A DNA stretch of 30,449 nucleotides, from NCBI GenBank assembly GCA_027343785.1, contig DAHWKF010000113.1:1-30449 (forward strand). Reading direction: 5' to 3'. This DNA is from Leptospirillum sp. (lineage in GTDB: Bacteria; Nitrospirota; Leptospirillia; Leptospirillales; Leptospirillaceae). Below, in pieces: positions 7,215 through 14,787 of this stretch (positions are counted from its first letter, which is position 1; each line of letters starts with the position of its first letter). The notes under the pieces are model-generated. The model searched no databases, had not been told where the DNA came from, and worked only from the letters and a program-made list of their open reading frames with translations. A program made the translations under genes and the position numbers.

Positions 7215-7994
7215 CTATTTGCCGGAAGATTTCAGATGATCTCCCAGGAATGAGGACACCAGTTTCCAGGCTGGTCTGGCAGCCTGCTCCAGATAAGAAC
7301 CGCGTTGCCAGCAGAAGAACCCATGCAGGGCGTCCGGATATACCCCCATCAGGTAAGTTTTGTTGAGTCCGCTGAGGGTTTTGGCAATCCGTCCGTGCTC
7401 TTCCGGGGGAATCGACTCGTCCTTGGCCCCATAAAGAAGAAGAACCGGAGCGGTGATCCGTCCGGCCCCGGACAACACTTCGGGCCGGCCCAGCTGGTCA
7501 AGCCCCTCATGACCGATGGATCCTCCATAGAAACTGACACCCGCTTTCAGCCGATCGGGAAACGTCGACAGGGAAAGGAAAGTCAGTCTCCCTCCCATGC
7601 AGAAGCCCATGGCCCCGATCCGGCTTTTCTGGACATCCCCCTGTTTTTCCAGCCACTCCAGTGTCTGCCGGGTCTGATCCATCACAATGTTGTCCTTCAA
7701 GCGCGACAAATGTCCGATCGCTCCCTGAAAATCGGTGTATTCGTATGTTTTTCCCTCAAACAGGTCGGGCGCCACCGCGATAAACCCCTCGGAAGCCATC
7801 AGGCGCAGGACATCGCGGATGTATCTGTTGACCCCGAAAGCCTCCATAAAAACGATGACGGCCGGATGAGGACCCGGACCCTTTGGCCTGGCGATCGCCC
7901 CGCCCAGGGAAGGAGACAGACGACAATCTTCTGCCGTTATTTCTGAAAGGGACGGCCGATCGAGAAATGAAGGGATGTTTTGCTGTTCCGTCAT
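7215..7994 (-). CDS. Dienelactone hydrolase family protein
   Basis: A 259-residue cytoplasmic alpha/beta hydrolase of the dienelactone hydrolase (carboxymethylenebutenolidase) family. The nucleophile elbow is GFCMGG (catalytic Cys), followed by the acid in YGAKDESIP (Asp) and the base in PDALHGF (His), a Cys-Asp-His triad. HPAVIVFMEAFGVN near the N terminus is the oxyanion region typical of the family. The start is ATG 7994, set by an excellent AGGAGG eight bases upstream; an open frame further upstream has no start signal. With no other aromatic-degradation genes here, a true dienelactone substrate is unlikely, and general ester or lactone hydrolysis is more plausible. Confidence 0.9.
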   Translation of the reverse strand: MTEQQNIPSFLDRPSLSEITAEDCRLSPSLGGAIARPKGPGPHPAVIVFMEAFGVNRYIRDVLRLMASEGFIAVAPDLFEGKTYEYTDFQGAIGHLSRLKDNIVMDQTRQTLEWLEKQGDVQKSRIGAMGFCMGGRLTFLSLSTFPDRLKAGVSFYGGSIGHEGLDQLGRPEVLSGAGRITAPVLLLYGAKDESIPPEEHGRIAKTLSGLNKTYLMGVYPDALHGFFCWQRGSYLEQAARPAWKLVSSFLGDHLKSSGK

Positions 7995-8434
7995 AATCAA
8001 GACCTCCTGTCGGTTAAAAAAAGATGGAATACCACCCGATATTCTAACAATGAATTTTCCCCAATGCATCCGCATGGCCGGGGGCCCACAGACGGGGGAG
8101 ACCCCCCGCCCTTGATACCCGGTGGAATTTTTTCTATGGAAGGACCGGAAATACCGGCAAATAAAGCGGGAAACTGGGAAGTGCGCGGAATCGGCTGGTT
8201 AATGGCGGCTGGATGTCTGGAAGTTTCCACCGGGCCCAGAGGCCGGAAAGAACAGGCGAGGGTCGCTTTCATCACTGAAAGCCCCGCCACCTGCCCTTTT
8301 CCTTGTTACACTGGCACGGATCCACATCCCGAAGGATCCTTGACTCTGTTATACAGAAAGATTCTGGAAAAAAAATGGAAGAATATGGAGACAGTCGTCA
8401 CATTTTTTCAAACCGGCATCCTGAATCGGCAAAA
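7995..8434. other. 440-base gap without a convincing gene
   Basis: Between the 5' end of the hydrolase gene and the 3' end of the beta-propeller gene. It holds the hydrolase promoter/ribosome site and a small perfect hairpin CGGGGG-AGA-CCCCC (8093-8106) without a U-tract. A plus-strand frame spans the region but has no ribosome site or recognisable domain, and it runs into the propeller gene antisense. No clear terminator for the propeller gene was found. Confidence 0.6.
8041..8049 (-). promoter_or_regulatory. Candidate extended -10 promoter of the hydrolase gene
   Basis: The minus strand reads TGTTAGAAT, an extended -10 (TG-n-TAGAAT), 46 bases upstream of the hydrolase ATG. There is no good -35, which extended -10 promoters can do without. 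Confidence 0.4.
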
Positions 8435-9904
8435 TCACTTTTCCGCGATGTCGGAAATGGGAATCGCAACGATCCAGTCCCAGCTGTTCGCCAGGTAGAT
8501 CGTCCCTCCGAGAACGACTGGACTGACAATGCCCATCCGACCCCCTACAACCTTTCGTGAAATCTCCCGACCCGTTTTCGGATCCAGGACATACAGGGTG
8601 TCCCCTCCGGAAATATAGAGACGCTGATGGGCATAGGTCGGTGCGGATCTGGCGGATGATATCCGGTTCCACCTCCACAATAACCTTCCGGTCGACAGGT
8701 TTCTGGCTTCATAGTCCCCATTGACCGGAGATCCCACATAAACGACAGGACCGTAAATCATCGGAACACCTCCCTTGAAAGCTGGTGGCTGGGGGCCTCT
8801 TCTCATCTTTTTCATCCAGAGGGGTTTTCCGGAAACGGCGTCGAAAGCTTCGATCACAGGTTGAAGGGTCCGCTTTCCGTGAACCTTTCGGGGAGATGTG
8901 ACGGTATCCATCACGACAATCCCCCGGCTGACCGCCGGAGAGACATCTCCCATCCCGGTGTTGGAGGCACCCTCAATCGTCCGGCTCCACATGACCTTTC
9001 CCGTCCTGGCGTCCAGACTGTAGAGCCGGGGCGGAACCGCCATGGCCAGGAATATGCGTCCTCCGGCATAAGCCGGGCTCGACATGTTGTCATTACCTTT
9101 CAGTCGGGTCGTCCATAAATTTTTCCCCGTCCGCCTGTCCAGCGCGTGAACGCCTCCCGAACCCGTGGCGAAAAACAGGGTCTGACCGTGAATCGCCGGT
9201 GTCGGCATAGCCTCACCCACCGATCCGTCATGCCAGATCACTTGCCCCGTCCGCCTGTCCAGCGCATAGATCCCGTTGTAACTGACGTCCATTCCCCGGA
9301 CCGCGCGACCCGTCTTCCGAAATCGAACGAGGTTGGCGAAGTTGAAGCCGACCCCTCCCGCCGACAGATAGACAAACCGTCCTTTTACCACGGGGTTTCC
9401 CATCAGATGATTCCCTACAGGGCTGATTCGCCAGATAAGCTGGCCCGTCCGGGCGTTCAGGGCGTATGCGAACATGTCATCGGATTCGGCATAAACAACC
9501 CCGTCCACAACGGAGACACCGAGGGCGTTGCCATAAAACTGGGTCTGGACAGCTCCGGCTTCGGTTTCTCCATAGGTCCGCGTTCCAAAGGGCTTCTTCA
9601 TCCGGAGAGGCCAGGCCCGGGCTTCGGCAAAACGCCATCCAACCCCATCCGAAAACCAGGAAGGACCGGTTTTCCCCACCTGAAAAGCCGCGTTGTGGGT
9701 CGCGTCCCGATTCATCTGTTCCCAGTTTTTCGGGCCAAAAGATAGGTCGGAACCGGTCGGCTGGTTCTGGGGAAGATACACTCTGGCGAACGGCCCGTGA
9801 GGCGCTACCGGCAATGTTTCAGCAAGCACGGGCGATACTGGCCCGACAATCAGGGAAACCAGGGACACCGCGAGACAGCGCCGGACGTCCGAAGAGTTGA
9901 TCAT
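8435..9904 (-). CDS. Exported PQQ-type beta-propeller repeat protein
   Basis: A 489-residue protein with a signal peptide (cleavage likely after PVLA, residue 28) and at least seven blade-closing motifs of the form A-L-D-x-R-T-G-x-x-x-W: YALNARTGQLIW (147-158), YALDRRTGQVIW (213-224), HALDRRTGKNLW (253-264), YSLDARTGKVMW (295-306), EAFDAVSGKPLW (352-363), EARNLSTGRLLW (399-410) and YVLDPKTGREIS (438-449). This suggests a seven- or eight-bladed propeller. The repeat is shared by quinoprotein dehydrogenases and by structural proteins such as BamB. I see no cytochrome c motif and no vicinal Cys pair, so PQQ binding or enzyme activity is not supported. AGGAGA six bases before ATG 9904 fixes the start. 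It appears to stand alone: a strong terminator lies upstream at 10012-10042. Confidence 0.85.
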   Translation of the reverse strand: MINSSDVRRCLAVSLVSLIVGPVSPVLAETLPVAPHGPFARVYLPQNQPTGSDLSFGPKNWEQMNRDATHNAAFQVGKTGPSWFSDGVGWRFAEARAWPLRMKKPFGTRTYGETEAGAVQTQFYGNALGVSVVDGVVYAESDDMFAYALNARTGQLIWRISPVGNHLMGNPVVKGRFVYLSAGGVGFNFANLVRFRKTGRAVRGMDVSYNGIYALDRRTGQVIWHDGSVGEAMPTPAIHGQTLFFATGSGGVHALDRRTGKNLWTTRLKGNDNMSSPAYAGGRIFLAMAVPPRLYSLDARTGKVMWSRTIEGASNTGMGDVSPAVSRGIVVMDTVTSPRKVHGKRTLQPVIEAFDAVSGKPLWMKKMRRGPQPPAFKGGVPMIYGPVVYVGSPVNGDYEARNLSTGRLLWRWNRISSARSAPTYAHQRLYISGGDTLYVLDPKTGREISRKVVGGRMGIVSPVVLGGTIYLANSWDWIVAIPISDIAEK

Positions 9905-10011
9905 GGTTGTTCTCCTTATATCGGATAACGCTTCCTGCCCCTTTCTCCTCCATTTCCGTGAACAGAATGGTCAATAATGAAATCAGGTCAAAGGCGGCCA
10001 GGAAGCAAGCG

Positions 10012-10042
10012 AAAAAAAAGGGCACCCCGAAGGGTGCCCTTT
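10012..10042 (-). terminator. Strong intrinsic terminator of the two-component/Spy-like operon
   Basis: AAAGGGCACCC (10017-10027) and GGGTGCCCTTT (10032-10042) pair perfectly over 11 bases around a CGAA loop (TTCG on the minus strand, a very stable tetraloop). On the minus strand the stem runs into an eight-base T-tract (10019-10012). It lies 18 bases after the Spy-like stop codon. Confidence 0.9.
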
Positions 10043-10059
10043 CAGAGGACCGTGTTCCA

Positions 10060-10554
10060 TCACATGCGGTGATTTGACTCCATCATCCCATGGTGCATCA
10101 TCATCATCTCACGCCACAGTTTCTTGACCTCCATATATTGCTTGGCGGAAAGGACCATGTGCGCCCTGGAGACCATATCGACATAGTCGTGCATGATGAT
10201 CTTCTTGTGCGCCAGTATCTTGTCCATGTCTTTCTTCACCTCTTCGGTGTCGATTTTCCGGTGCATCATGTCAGTCATGATGTCCATATGCAACACCTTG
10301 ATGTCCGCCTTTTCCATGATCACCGATTTCATGAAGGTCGCCTTGAGCTTCATGAGACGGTTCACCTGGTCGCGGGAAAGGCCGAGCCGGTCCTGGTTCA
10401 TCAGGTAGAATGGAATCGGACCGCCATGCATCATCATCCGCATCATCATCCGATGATGGTCCATATGGGCCTCTGCCCGGGGAATCCCGGCAAATCCGAT
10501 CAATCCGATGGCCAGTACAAACACCAGGGCCCTGGCAATTCTGACGTTCAACAT
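10060..10554 (-). CDS. Met/His-rich Spy/CpxP-like periplasmic protein
   Basis: A 164-residue protein with a signal peptide (cleavage after AEA, residue 29) and an all-helical mature part. LGLSRDQVNRLMKLK (57-71) and a later VLSAKQYMEVKKLW (134-147) sit where Spy/CpxP proteins carry LTxxQ-type repeats. Spy is a periplasmic chaperone, CpxP an adaptor that damps the Cpx kinase, and ZraP a related metal-binding form. The protein has 28 Met and 12 His, clustered at both ends (MDHHRMMMRMMMHGG, 31-45; MMMMHHGMMESNHRM, 150-164), suggesting soft-metal (Cu/Ag) or Zn binding; that is an inference. AGGAGG five bases upstream fixes ATG 10554. It lies 114 bases behind the kinase gene and ends at a strong terminator. 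Confidence 0.85.
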   Translation of the reverse strand: MLNVRIARALVFVLAIGLIGFAGIPRAEAHMDHHRMMMRMMMHGGPIPFYLMNQDRLGLSRDQVNRLMKLKATFMKSVIMEKADIKVLHMDIMTDMMHRKIDTEEVKKDMDKILAHKKIIMHDYVDMVSRAHMVLSAKQYMEVKKLWREMMMMHHGMMESNHRM

Positions 10555-10668
10555 ACGTTCCTCCTGTCGGATAATAGGTTCGGGGGAATGCTCCATTTTC
10601 GGAGAACTCCTCTCAGCATCGACAGTTTTGCCACAGGATCCTTGAAAAATGATGGAAGACAAGGGAAT

Positions 10669-12090
10669 TTATACGGGAAGCTCGATCTGCAACTCGGTTC
10701 CGGACTGGGCCTCACCGGATTCCGCAAGGTTACGGATAAAAATTTTTCCCCCATGGACCCGGACGATGGCGGCCATGATGACCGAACCAAGACCCAGGGA
10801 TATTTCAGAATCGGACAGGGCGCGGTCGGAAGAAAATCTTCGGGTCCTTCGTTTTCCGAACGAATCGGCCGCTTCCGGATCGATTCCCGCTCCGTCATCG
10901 ACCACACGGATCCGGGCCAGGGAGGTTCCGTCAGTTTTTTTGATTCGTTCCAACGTGACCTCGACCGTGGATCGGGCATATTTTCGGGCATTCTGAAGAG
11001 CATTCCGGAACAGCCGTTTCAGGAGGATCGGATCCCCGATCACCTTCAGGGATTTGGTATCGGTAACCAGCCTGCTGGCAACCGGACGGACATTATCGCC
11101 CTTGTCGTCCCGTTGCTGGAGCTCGGCTTGCAGAAGCTGGAAAAGGTCGACTTCCTCAGCCGTTTTCCGGTATTTGGGATCTCCGACTTCAGCAATAAAG
11201 AACAGGTCATCGATCATTCGCAAAAAATAACGGCTTTCCGCCTGAATGATCCGCACGAACCGATCCCGTTCCGCAGGCGACATTTTTTCGCCGTGCGCAA
11301 GGAGGGTATCCACAGACGCCCGCAGGCTCGTCATCGGCGTCCGGAGATCATGCCCCAGCTCCTGAAGGAGTTCCTGCCGGGCCCGGTCTGTATCCTCGAC
11401 GCGGGAGACCAACCGTTCGATGGCATCCGCCATCCGGTTGAAATCCGTCATGAGGCTACCCATTTCGTCCAGGCGAGTGATCGGGAACCGCGCCTTGAGG
11501 TCCCCCCGTTCGAGACGACCAAGGACGTCCTTGGCCTGTATGGATTTCTGCCGGAGGTACACAAAAGTGATCAAAAGTCCGGCAAAGGCCGAGGCAGCCA
11601 TCGTCCCGAACAGAAAGACCGACTGTCCCAACAATGTCTTTTTCACGGCTCCGGAGTTGGGGATCCGGACGAGAAGAAAGGTCGGGACATAGGAGTCCAG
11701 CCGGATTATCATGTAATCCGGAATCAGCTCAAATGTTTCGTAGTGGGCAACAATTCCGTGAACCTTTCGGGGTTTGACGAGTTTTCCCCATTCGATGGGA
11801 AGTGGACCATACGGCGGAGTTTCCGCATAGACCTCCCCGTTTTCCCCGACAATCCAGACAGGCATGATCCCAAGGCCAAGCTTGATCCGCATGGTCTCGA
11901 AAATCTGGAGCGTCGCCTGGTACGGCCCGCCCCTTTCGACGACGCGGGCCATAAATTTCAGGGCAGGGTTCTGGATCGGACCTTCCCCGTCCTCATTGAG
12001 GGTGCGGATGCTCGTAATGATCACGGCACCCAGAATGAACGAGACGAAAAGGCTGATCAGTACAAGTTGTAGAAAGAGCTTCCTGTTCAA
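10669..12090 (-). CDS. Membrane sensor histidine kinase (OmpR-partner type)
   Basis: A 473-residue kinase. It has membrane helices at about 5-27 and 152-178 flanking a ~125-residue periplasmic sensor region, then a HAMP-like linker (about 179-232, with DEMGSLMTDFNRMADAI). The dimerisation/phosphoacceptor H box is ELGHDLRTPMTSL (His247). The ATPase domain shows the N box NALQNARKYA, the G1 box VVDDGAGI and the G2 box SLGLGSVI. The sensor region contains WIVGENGEVYAETPP, as in CpxA/EnvZ-like sensors, but its signal is unknown. The F box is partly altered (SFGKRRTRRFSSD). It begins 11 bases after the regulator stop and is followed by the Spy-like gene. Confidence 0.95.
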   Translation of the reverse strand: MNRKLFLQLVLISLFVSFILGAVIITSIRTLNEDGEGPIQNPALKFMARVVERGGPYQATLQIFETMRIKLGLGIMPVWIVGENGEVYAETPPYGPLPIEWGKLVKPRKVHGIVAHYETFELIPDYMIIRLDSYVPTFLLVRIPNSGAVKKTLLGQSVFLFGTMAASAFAGLLITFVYLRQKSIQAKDVLGRLERGDLKARFPITRLDEMGSLMTDFNRMADAIERLVSRVEDTDRARQELLQELGHDLRTPMTSLRASVDTLLAHGEKMSPAERDRFVRIIQAESRYFLRMIDDLFFIAEVGDPKYRKTAEEVDLFQLLQAELQQRDDKGDNVRPVASRLVTDTKSLKVIGDPILLKRLFRNALQNARKYARSTVEVTLERIKKTDGTSLARIRVVDDGAGIDPEAADSFGKRRTRRFSSDRALSDSEISLGLGSVIMAAIVRVHGGKIFIRNLAESGEAQSGTELQIELPV

Positions 12091-12101
12091 GGGATATTGT
12101 C

Positions 12102-12770
12102 CTAGGCTTCCAGACGGTAGCCGACGCCATAAACCGGCTGGATCTGAATACGGTTTTCCGCCACTTCCCGTATTTTTTTCCGGAGATGTGATAGGTGGGA
12201 ATCGATTGTCCTGTCATACATTTCCGACTGGTCTGACAAGGCGTCGAGAATCTCGTCACGGGTCACCACCTCCCCACCCCTGCGGACCAGTATACTCAGG
12301 ATCTCGAACTCCCTCGGCCCCAGAGGGACTTCAGACCCTTCCACCCAGGCCATCCGTTCCGAACGATCGATACGGATAGTCCTGTAACTCAGAATGTTGT
12401 TTCGGGTCACTTTCCGCTCGATCATCCGGTTCATCCGGGCCGTCAGTTCATCCAGCCCGAAAGGTTTCCTGATATAGTCGTCGGCTCCCATGGAGAGGGC
12501 CTTGACGGCAGAAGGCTCATCTGTTCGTGCCGTCACCATGAGGATCGGCACGACGGAGTCCTTCTCCCGGATCCGCTGACACAGATCGAATCCTGTCCCA
12601 TCCGGAAGCTGGACATCCAACAGGATCAGGTCGTAGTTGTCATTCGACAATCTCTTCCACCCTTCCCCCACCGTCCCCACAGATTCGACCGAATACCCCC
12701 GGTAAGGCAAACTCATGACAAGCGTCTGGGAGATCACGGGATCATCTTCGACGAGGAGCACCTGTTTCAC
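12102..12770 (-). CDS. OmpR/PhoB-family response regulator
   Basis: A 222-residue regulator. The receiver domain (1-118) has the acidic pocket EDD (8-10), the phosphoacceptor Asp52 in LLDVQLPDG, Thr80 and Lys102 in YIRKPFG. A winged-helix DNA-binding domain (about 127-220) follows, with VPLGPREFEILSILVRRGG, the recognition-helix segment YDRTIDSHLSHLRKKI and the ending VYGVGYRLEA. The start is GTG 12770 with GGGAGG about eight bases upstream. It is the first gene of the pair, 11 bases before the kinase, and 58 bases after the LpoB-like gene. By neighbourhood it probably controls the Spy-like gene. Confidence 0.95.
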   Translation of the reverse strand: MKQVLLVEDDPVISQTLVMSLPYRGYSVESVGTVGEGWKRLSNDNYDLILLDVQLPDGTGFDLCQRIREKDSVVPILMVTARTDEPSAVKALSMGADDYIRKPFGLDELTARMNRMIERKVTRNNILSYRTIRIDRSERMAWVEGSEVPLGPREFEILSILVRRGGEVVTRDEILDALSDQSEMYDRTIDSHLSHLRKKIREVAENRIQIQPVYGVGYRLEA

Positions 12771-12828
12771 ACGATCATCCTCCCGTACAGCCGGGCCTTC
12801 AACCGGCGTCGAACCGGCATCATCTTTT

Positions 12829-13434
12829 CTAGTACCGGATCCTCTGGATGCGGGACCAGCAAACTTGATTGGACGAAAAATCCAATGCTTCGAGGTGGGC
12901 CATTATCATATGGCGACTTTCGCGCACAAAATGGGCCACAACGCCGAAATCCGCCCCCACAAGCTCTCCGGGAACGTGAATGGTCGAACTTCTTGCGTGA
13001 CGCATCTGGAACAACCGTTCCTGTGACAACTCGCGTCTTTTGACTTCCGAGGCCGTCACATACTCGACCGACCGGGAGTTGACTAGTTGATCCACCAGGA
13101 ACTCCCGAAAAAGGATCATCGCACGCCGAGCGGCTTTGATCTTTCTTAAAGCATCTTCGCGGCCCAAAGAGTTCATCCCCGTACCGGGAGGAAGACGAAA
13201 GCTTCCACCCACCTCTCCCACCTCGACAACCGGCGTTTTTTTCAGTGGTTCGCATCGTGACAGACCGCGGACAAGTTCGGTGGCGGTTTCCCGCGCATCT
13301 TTTTTTAATTCCCAACTCCGGGTGAAATCCGGCTGAAAGGCGCAACCCCACTGGATCAGGAGTATCAGGATGACGGCCGGAAAAAGAATGAGGCCCCAAG
13401 GGTGACTGGCAGTCTGCAATGGTTTTCGTCGCAA
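12829..13434 (-). CDS. Putative LpoB-like lipoprotein
   Basis: A 201-residue protein with a basic start, a long hydrophobic stretch (15-29) and Cys31 in IQWGCAF, a poor but possible lipobox. The mature part matches the flow of the LpoB/penicillin-binding-protein-activator family: PVVEVGEVG (an early strand), LVDQLVNSRSVEYV (helix, then strand), KRRELSQERLFQM, ELVGADFGVVAHFV (the GAD core) and a closing HLEALDFSSNQVCWS, like the final D-x-x-S/T-x-x-x-W strand. LpoB stimulates PBP1b from the outer membrane. This identification comes from pattern recall and needs a profile search. The start is TTG 13434, with AAAGGA six bases upstream; there is no ATG near. A frame on the same strand between 13510 and 12767 is a shadow. 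Confidence 0.6.
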   Translation of the reverse strand: MRRKPLQTASHPWGLILFPAVILILLIQWGCAFQPDFTRSWELKKDARETATELVRGLSRCEPLKKTPVVEVGEVGGSFRLPPGTGMNSLGREDALRKIKAARRAMILFREFLVDQLVNSRSVEYVTASEVKRRELSQERLFQMRHARSSTIHVPGELVGADFGVVAHFVRESRHMIMAHLEALDFSSNQVCWSRIQRIRY

Positions 13435-13567
13435 TATGGGTCCTTTCGCCTTGCAGGAGAAACTTTCCGGTTTCGCGGGTCAACCCCTTCCCGGACCCTC
13501 CCTTCAACAATTTGTTCTTTTTGACGCGATCGGATGGTCAGATAAGGAACTCTTCCGGACGGTAAAT

Positions 13568-13644
13568 TGGTCGGGGCGAAAGGATTTGAACCTTCGACTC
13601 CCTGCTCCCAAAGCAGGTGCGCTACCAGGCTGCGCCACGCCCCG
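13568..13644 (-). tRNA. tRNA-Pro (anticodon UGG)
   Basis: On the minus strand the acceptor stem CGGGGCG (13644-13638) pairs with CGCCCCG (13578-13572), followed by A and a genomically encoded CCA (13570-13568). The anticodon stem CCTGC/GCAGG encloses TTTGGGA, giving anticodon TGG. The T arm reads GGTTCAAATCC. The length is 77 with CCA. UGG reads all or most proline codons. Confidence 0.97.
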
Positions 13645-13673
13645 TCAGACTGGATCAAAAGCGGTACAAAAGG

Positions 13674-13703
13674 ATTATAGATGATCGTGGCCGTTCTTTT
13701 CCA
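13674..13703 (-). promoter_or_regulatory. Candidate promoter of tRNA-Pro
   Basis: A perfect -10 TATAAT (13679-13674, minus strand) lies 30 bases before the tRNA 5' end. The -35 region is weak (TGGAAA, 18 bases upstream). Confidence 0.55.
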
Positions 13704-13745
13704 GCAAGACCTTATCTTTCCGTTCACCCCGGATGGAAAAACGGA

Positions 13746-13775
13746 TTGCGACGTCCGTCCGCTTCAATGGATAAT
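13746..13775 (+). promoter_or_regulatory. Candidate promoter of the lipoprotein/HTH-MBL pair
   Basis: TTGCGA (13746-13751), an 18-base spacer, then GATAAT (13770-13775). It would give a leader of about 50 bases before ATG 13832. Confidence 0.4.
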
Positions 13776-13831
13776 GGGAAGAGGAACTTACAGCATCCTC
13801 AACATTCTTTCATGACGGACAAAATGTGATC

Positions 13832-14782
13832 ATGATTTCCTCTTTTCCGTTTGTCAGAACGGCCTTGACCGTTCTTCTCCTCGTGGCGTCAGGCTGCTCT
13901 CCGACACAAGTCGTAATTCATGACACCATCAATCCGCCGATCCGCTTGAGCAATATCCATCAGGTCGGGGTGCTTCTCTGGCCACTCGACAATCCGGAAA
14001 ATCGGCTGTTCAAGGAAACGTTGATCCGGAATCTGGAATCGATTGGAAAAGTCCGGGCGATCCCCGTTTCTTTTCCTCCGGATTTCTCGAACAATCAAGT
14101 GTCCGTTGAAAACCTGTCACACATCACCCAGTCCAATCTCCTGATCCTGGTGCATATCCTGTCGCATACGATTAAGGATGTCGCCATTTCCTCCAACGGA
14201 AACTGCCAGCACCCCCCCTGTAACGTTTTATCCGTTCCCATGTGGATCAGGAAAAACCGGATGACTTTTCATATCGCCATTATCCAGGTTTTCCCTTACA
14301 GGATTTTTCTCGACAAAACGATTGAAACGGGCAATGAAACACGGAGGGTTCCACTCTCCCTTTTCAACCGTCATTTCGAGTCCCAGAAAATCCTCAACCT
14401 GAAACTTTATGGAAAGATCTCACAGCATATCGCCTATCTGCTCTATCCGGTCAGGATCACCCTTAAAAGGCCCTTTTACCCTTTCGACCGATTGACGAGG
14501 AAAGCCCATCAGAGCCTCCTCGAAAACAAAAGGCGACTGGCCCTTTTTTTTCTGAACTCGGATTATTCCGAACTTCTGAAAAATGGCAAATCCCCCCCCT
14601 ATCAGCTGTATTTTGATCTCGGCGTGGTCTATGAGTCCCTGGGTTACTACTCCCTGTCCGACTATTATTACAAAAAAGGCTTGGCCATCAAGAACAAACG
14701 AATTTTTGTCCGGCTGGAACACCAGGTTCGCTCTCTTCTGGTCTATTTTATCGGTATCAATTTTTTTGAGGAAGGATCCTGA
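13832..14782 (+). CDS. Lipoprotein of unknown function with a C-terminal TPR-like segment
   Basis: Not recognised. The 316-residue product starts with a clear lipoprotein signal: LLLVASGCSPTQ, with Cys22 in an A-S-G-C lipobox. The middle (about 40-230) looks like an alpha/beta domain, with hydrophobic strands such as HQVGVLLWPL and LLILVHIL, and a Cys pair in CQHPPC. Residues around 262-297 (LYFDLGVVYESLGYYSLSDY) resemble one TPR hairpin. LpoB/GNA1162-type lipoproteins have a comparable early strand, but the match is too weak to use. ATG 13832 is chosen; GTG 13826 in frame is possible, and neither has a strong ribosome site. The gene looks less G+C-rich and more Lys/Asn-rich than its neighbours. 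It ends 5 bases before the next gene, so the two are coupled. Confidence 0.7.
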   Translation: MISSFPFVRTALTVLLLVASGCSPTQVVIHDTINPPIRLSNIHQVGVLLWPLDNPENRLFKETLIRNLESIGKVRAIPVSFPPDFSNNQVSVENLSHITQSNLLILVHILSHTIKDVAISSNGNCQHPPCNVLSVPMWIRKNRMTFHIAIIQVFPYRIFLDKTIETGNETRRVPLSLFNRHFESQKILNLKLYGKISQHIAYLLYPVRITLKRPFYPFDRLTRKAHQSLLENKRRLALFFLNSDYSELLKNGKSPPYQLYFDLGVVYESLGYYSLSDYYYKKGLAIKNKRIFVRLEHQVRSLLVYFIGINFFEEGS

Positions 14783-14787
14783 ACGTC

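Noticed and set aside
8093..8107. CGGGGG-AGA-CCCCC hairpin as a terminator
   Set aside because: No T-tract on either strand, and it lies upstream of a gene rather than after one.
7980..8498. A plus-strand frame across the gap between the hydrolase and propeller genes
   Set aside because: It covers the hydrolase promoter and start antisense, lacks a ribosome site and has no recognisable domain.
10090..12072. A 660-codon plus-strand open frame antisense to the kinase and Spy-like genes
   Set aside because: It mirrors the codon pattern of two well supported genes on the other strand (His-rich stretches mirror the Met/His codons) and has no ribosome site or domain.
12767..13510. A minus-strand frame ending at the regulator start in an alternative frame to the LpoB-like gene
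   Set aside because: Its product is Arg/Cys/Gly-rich with no domain, whereas the frame at 12829-13434 has a hydrophobic leader, a ribosome site and LpoB-like strands.
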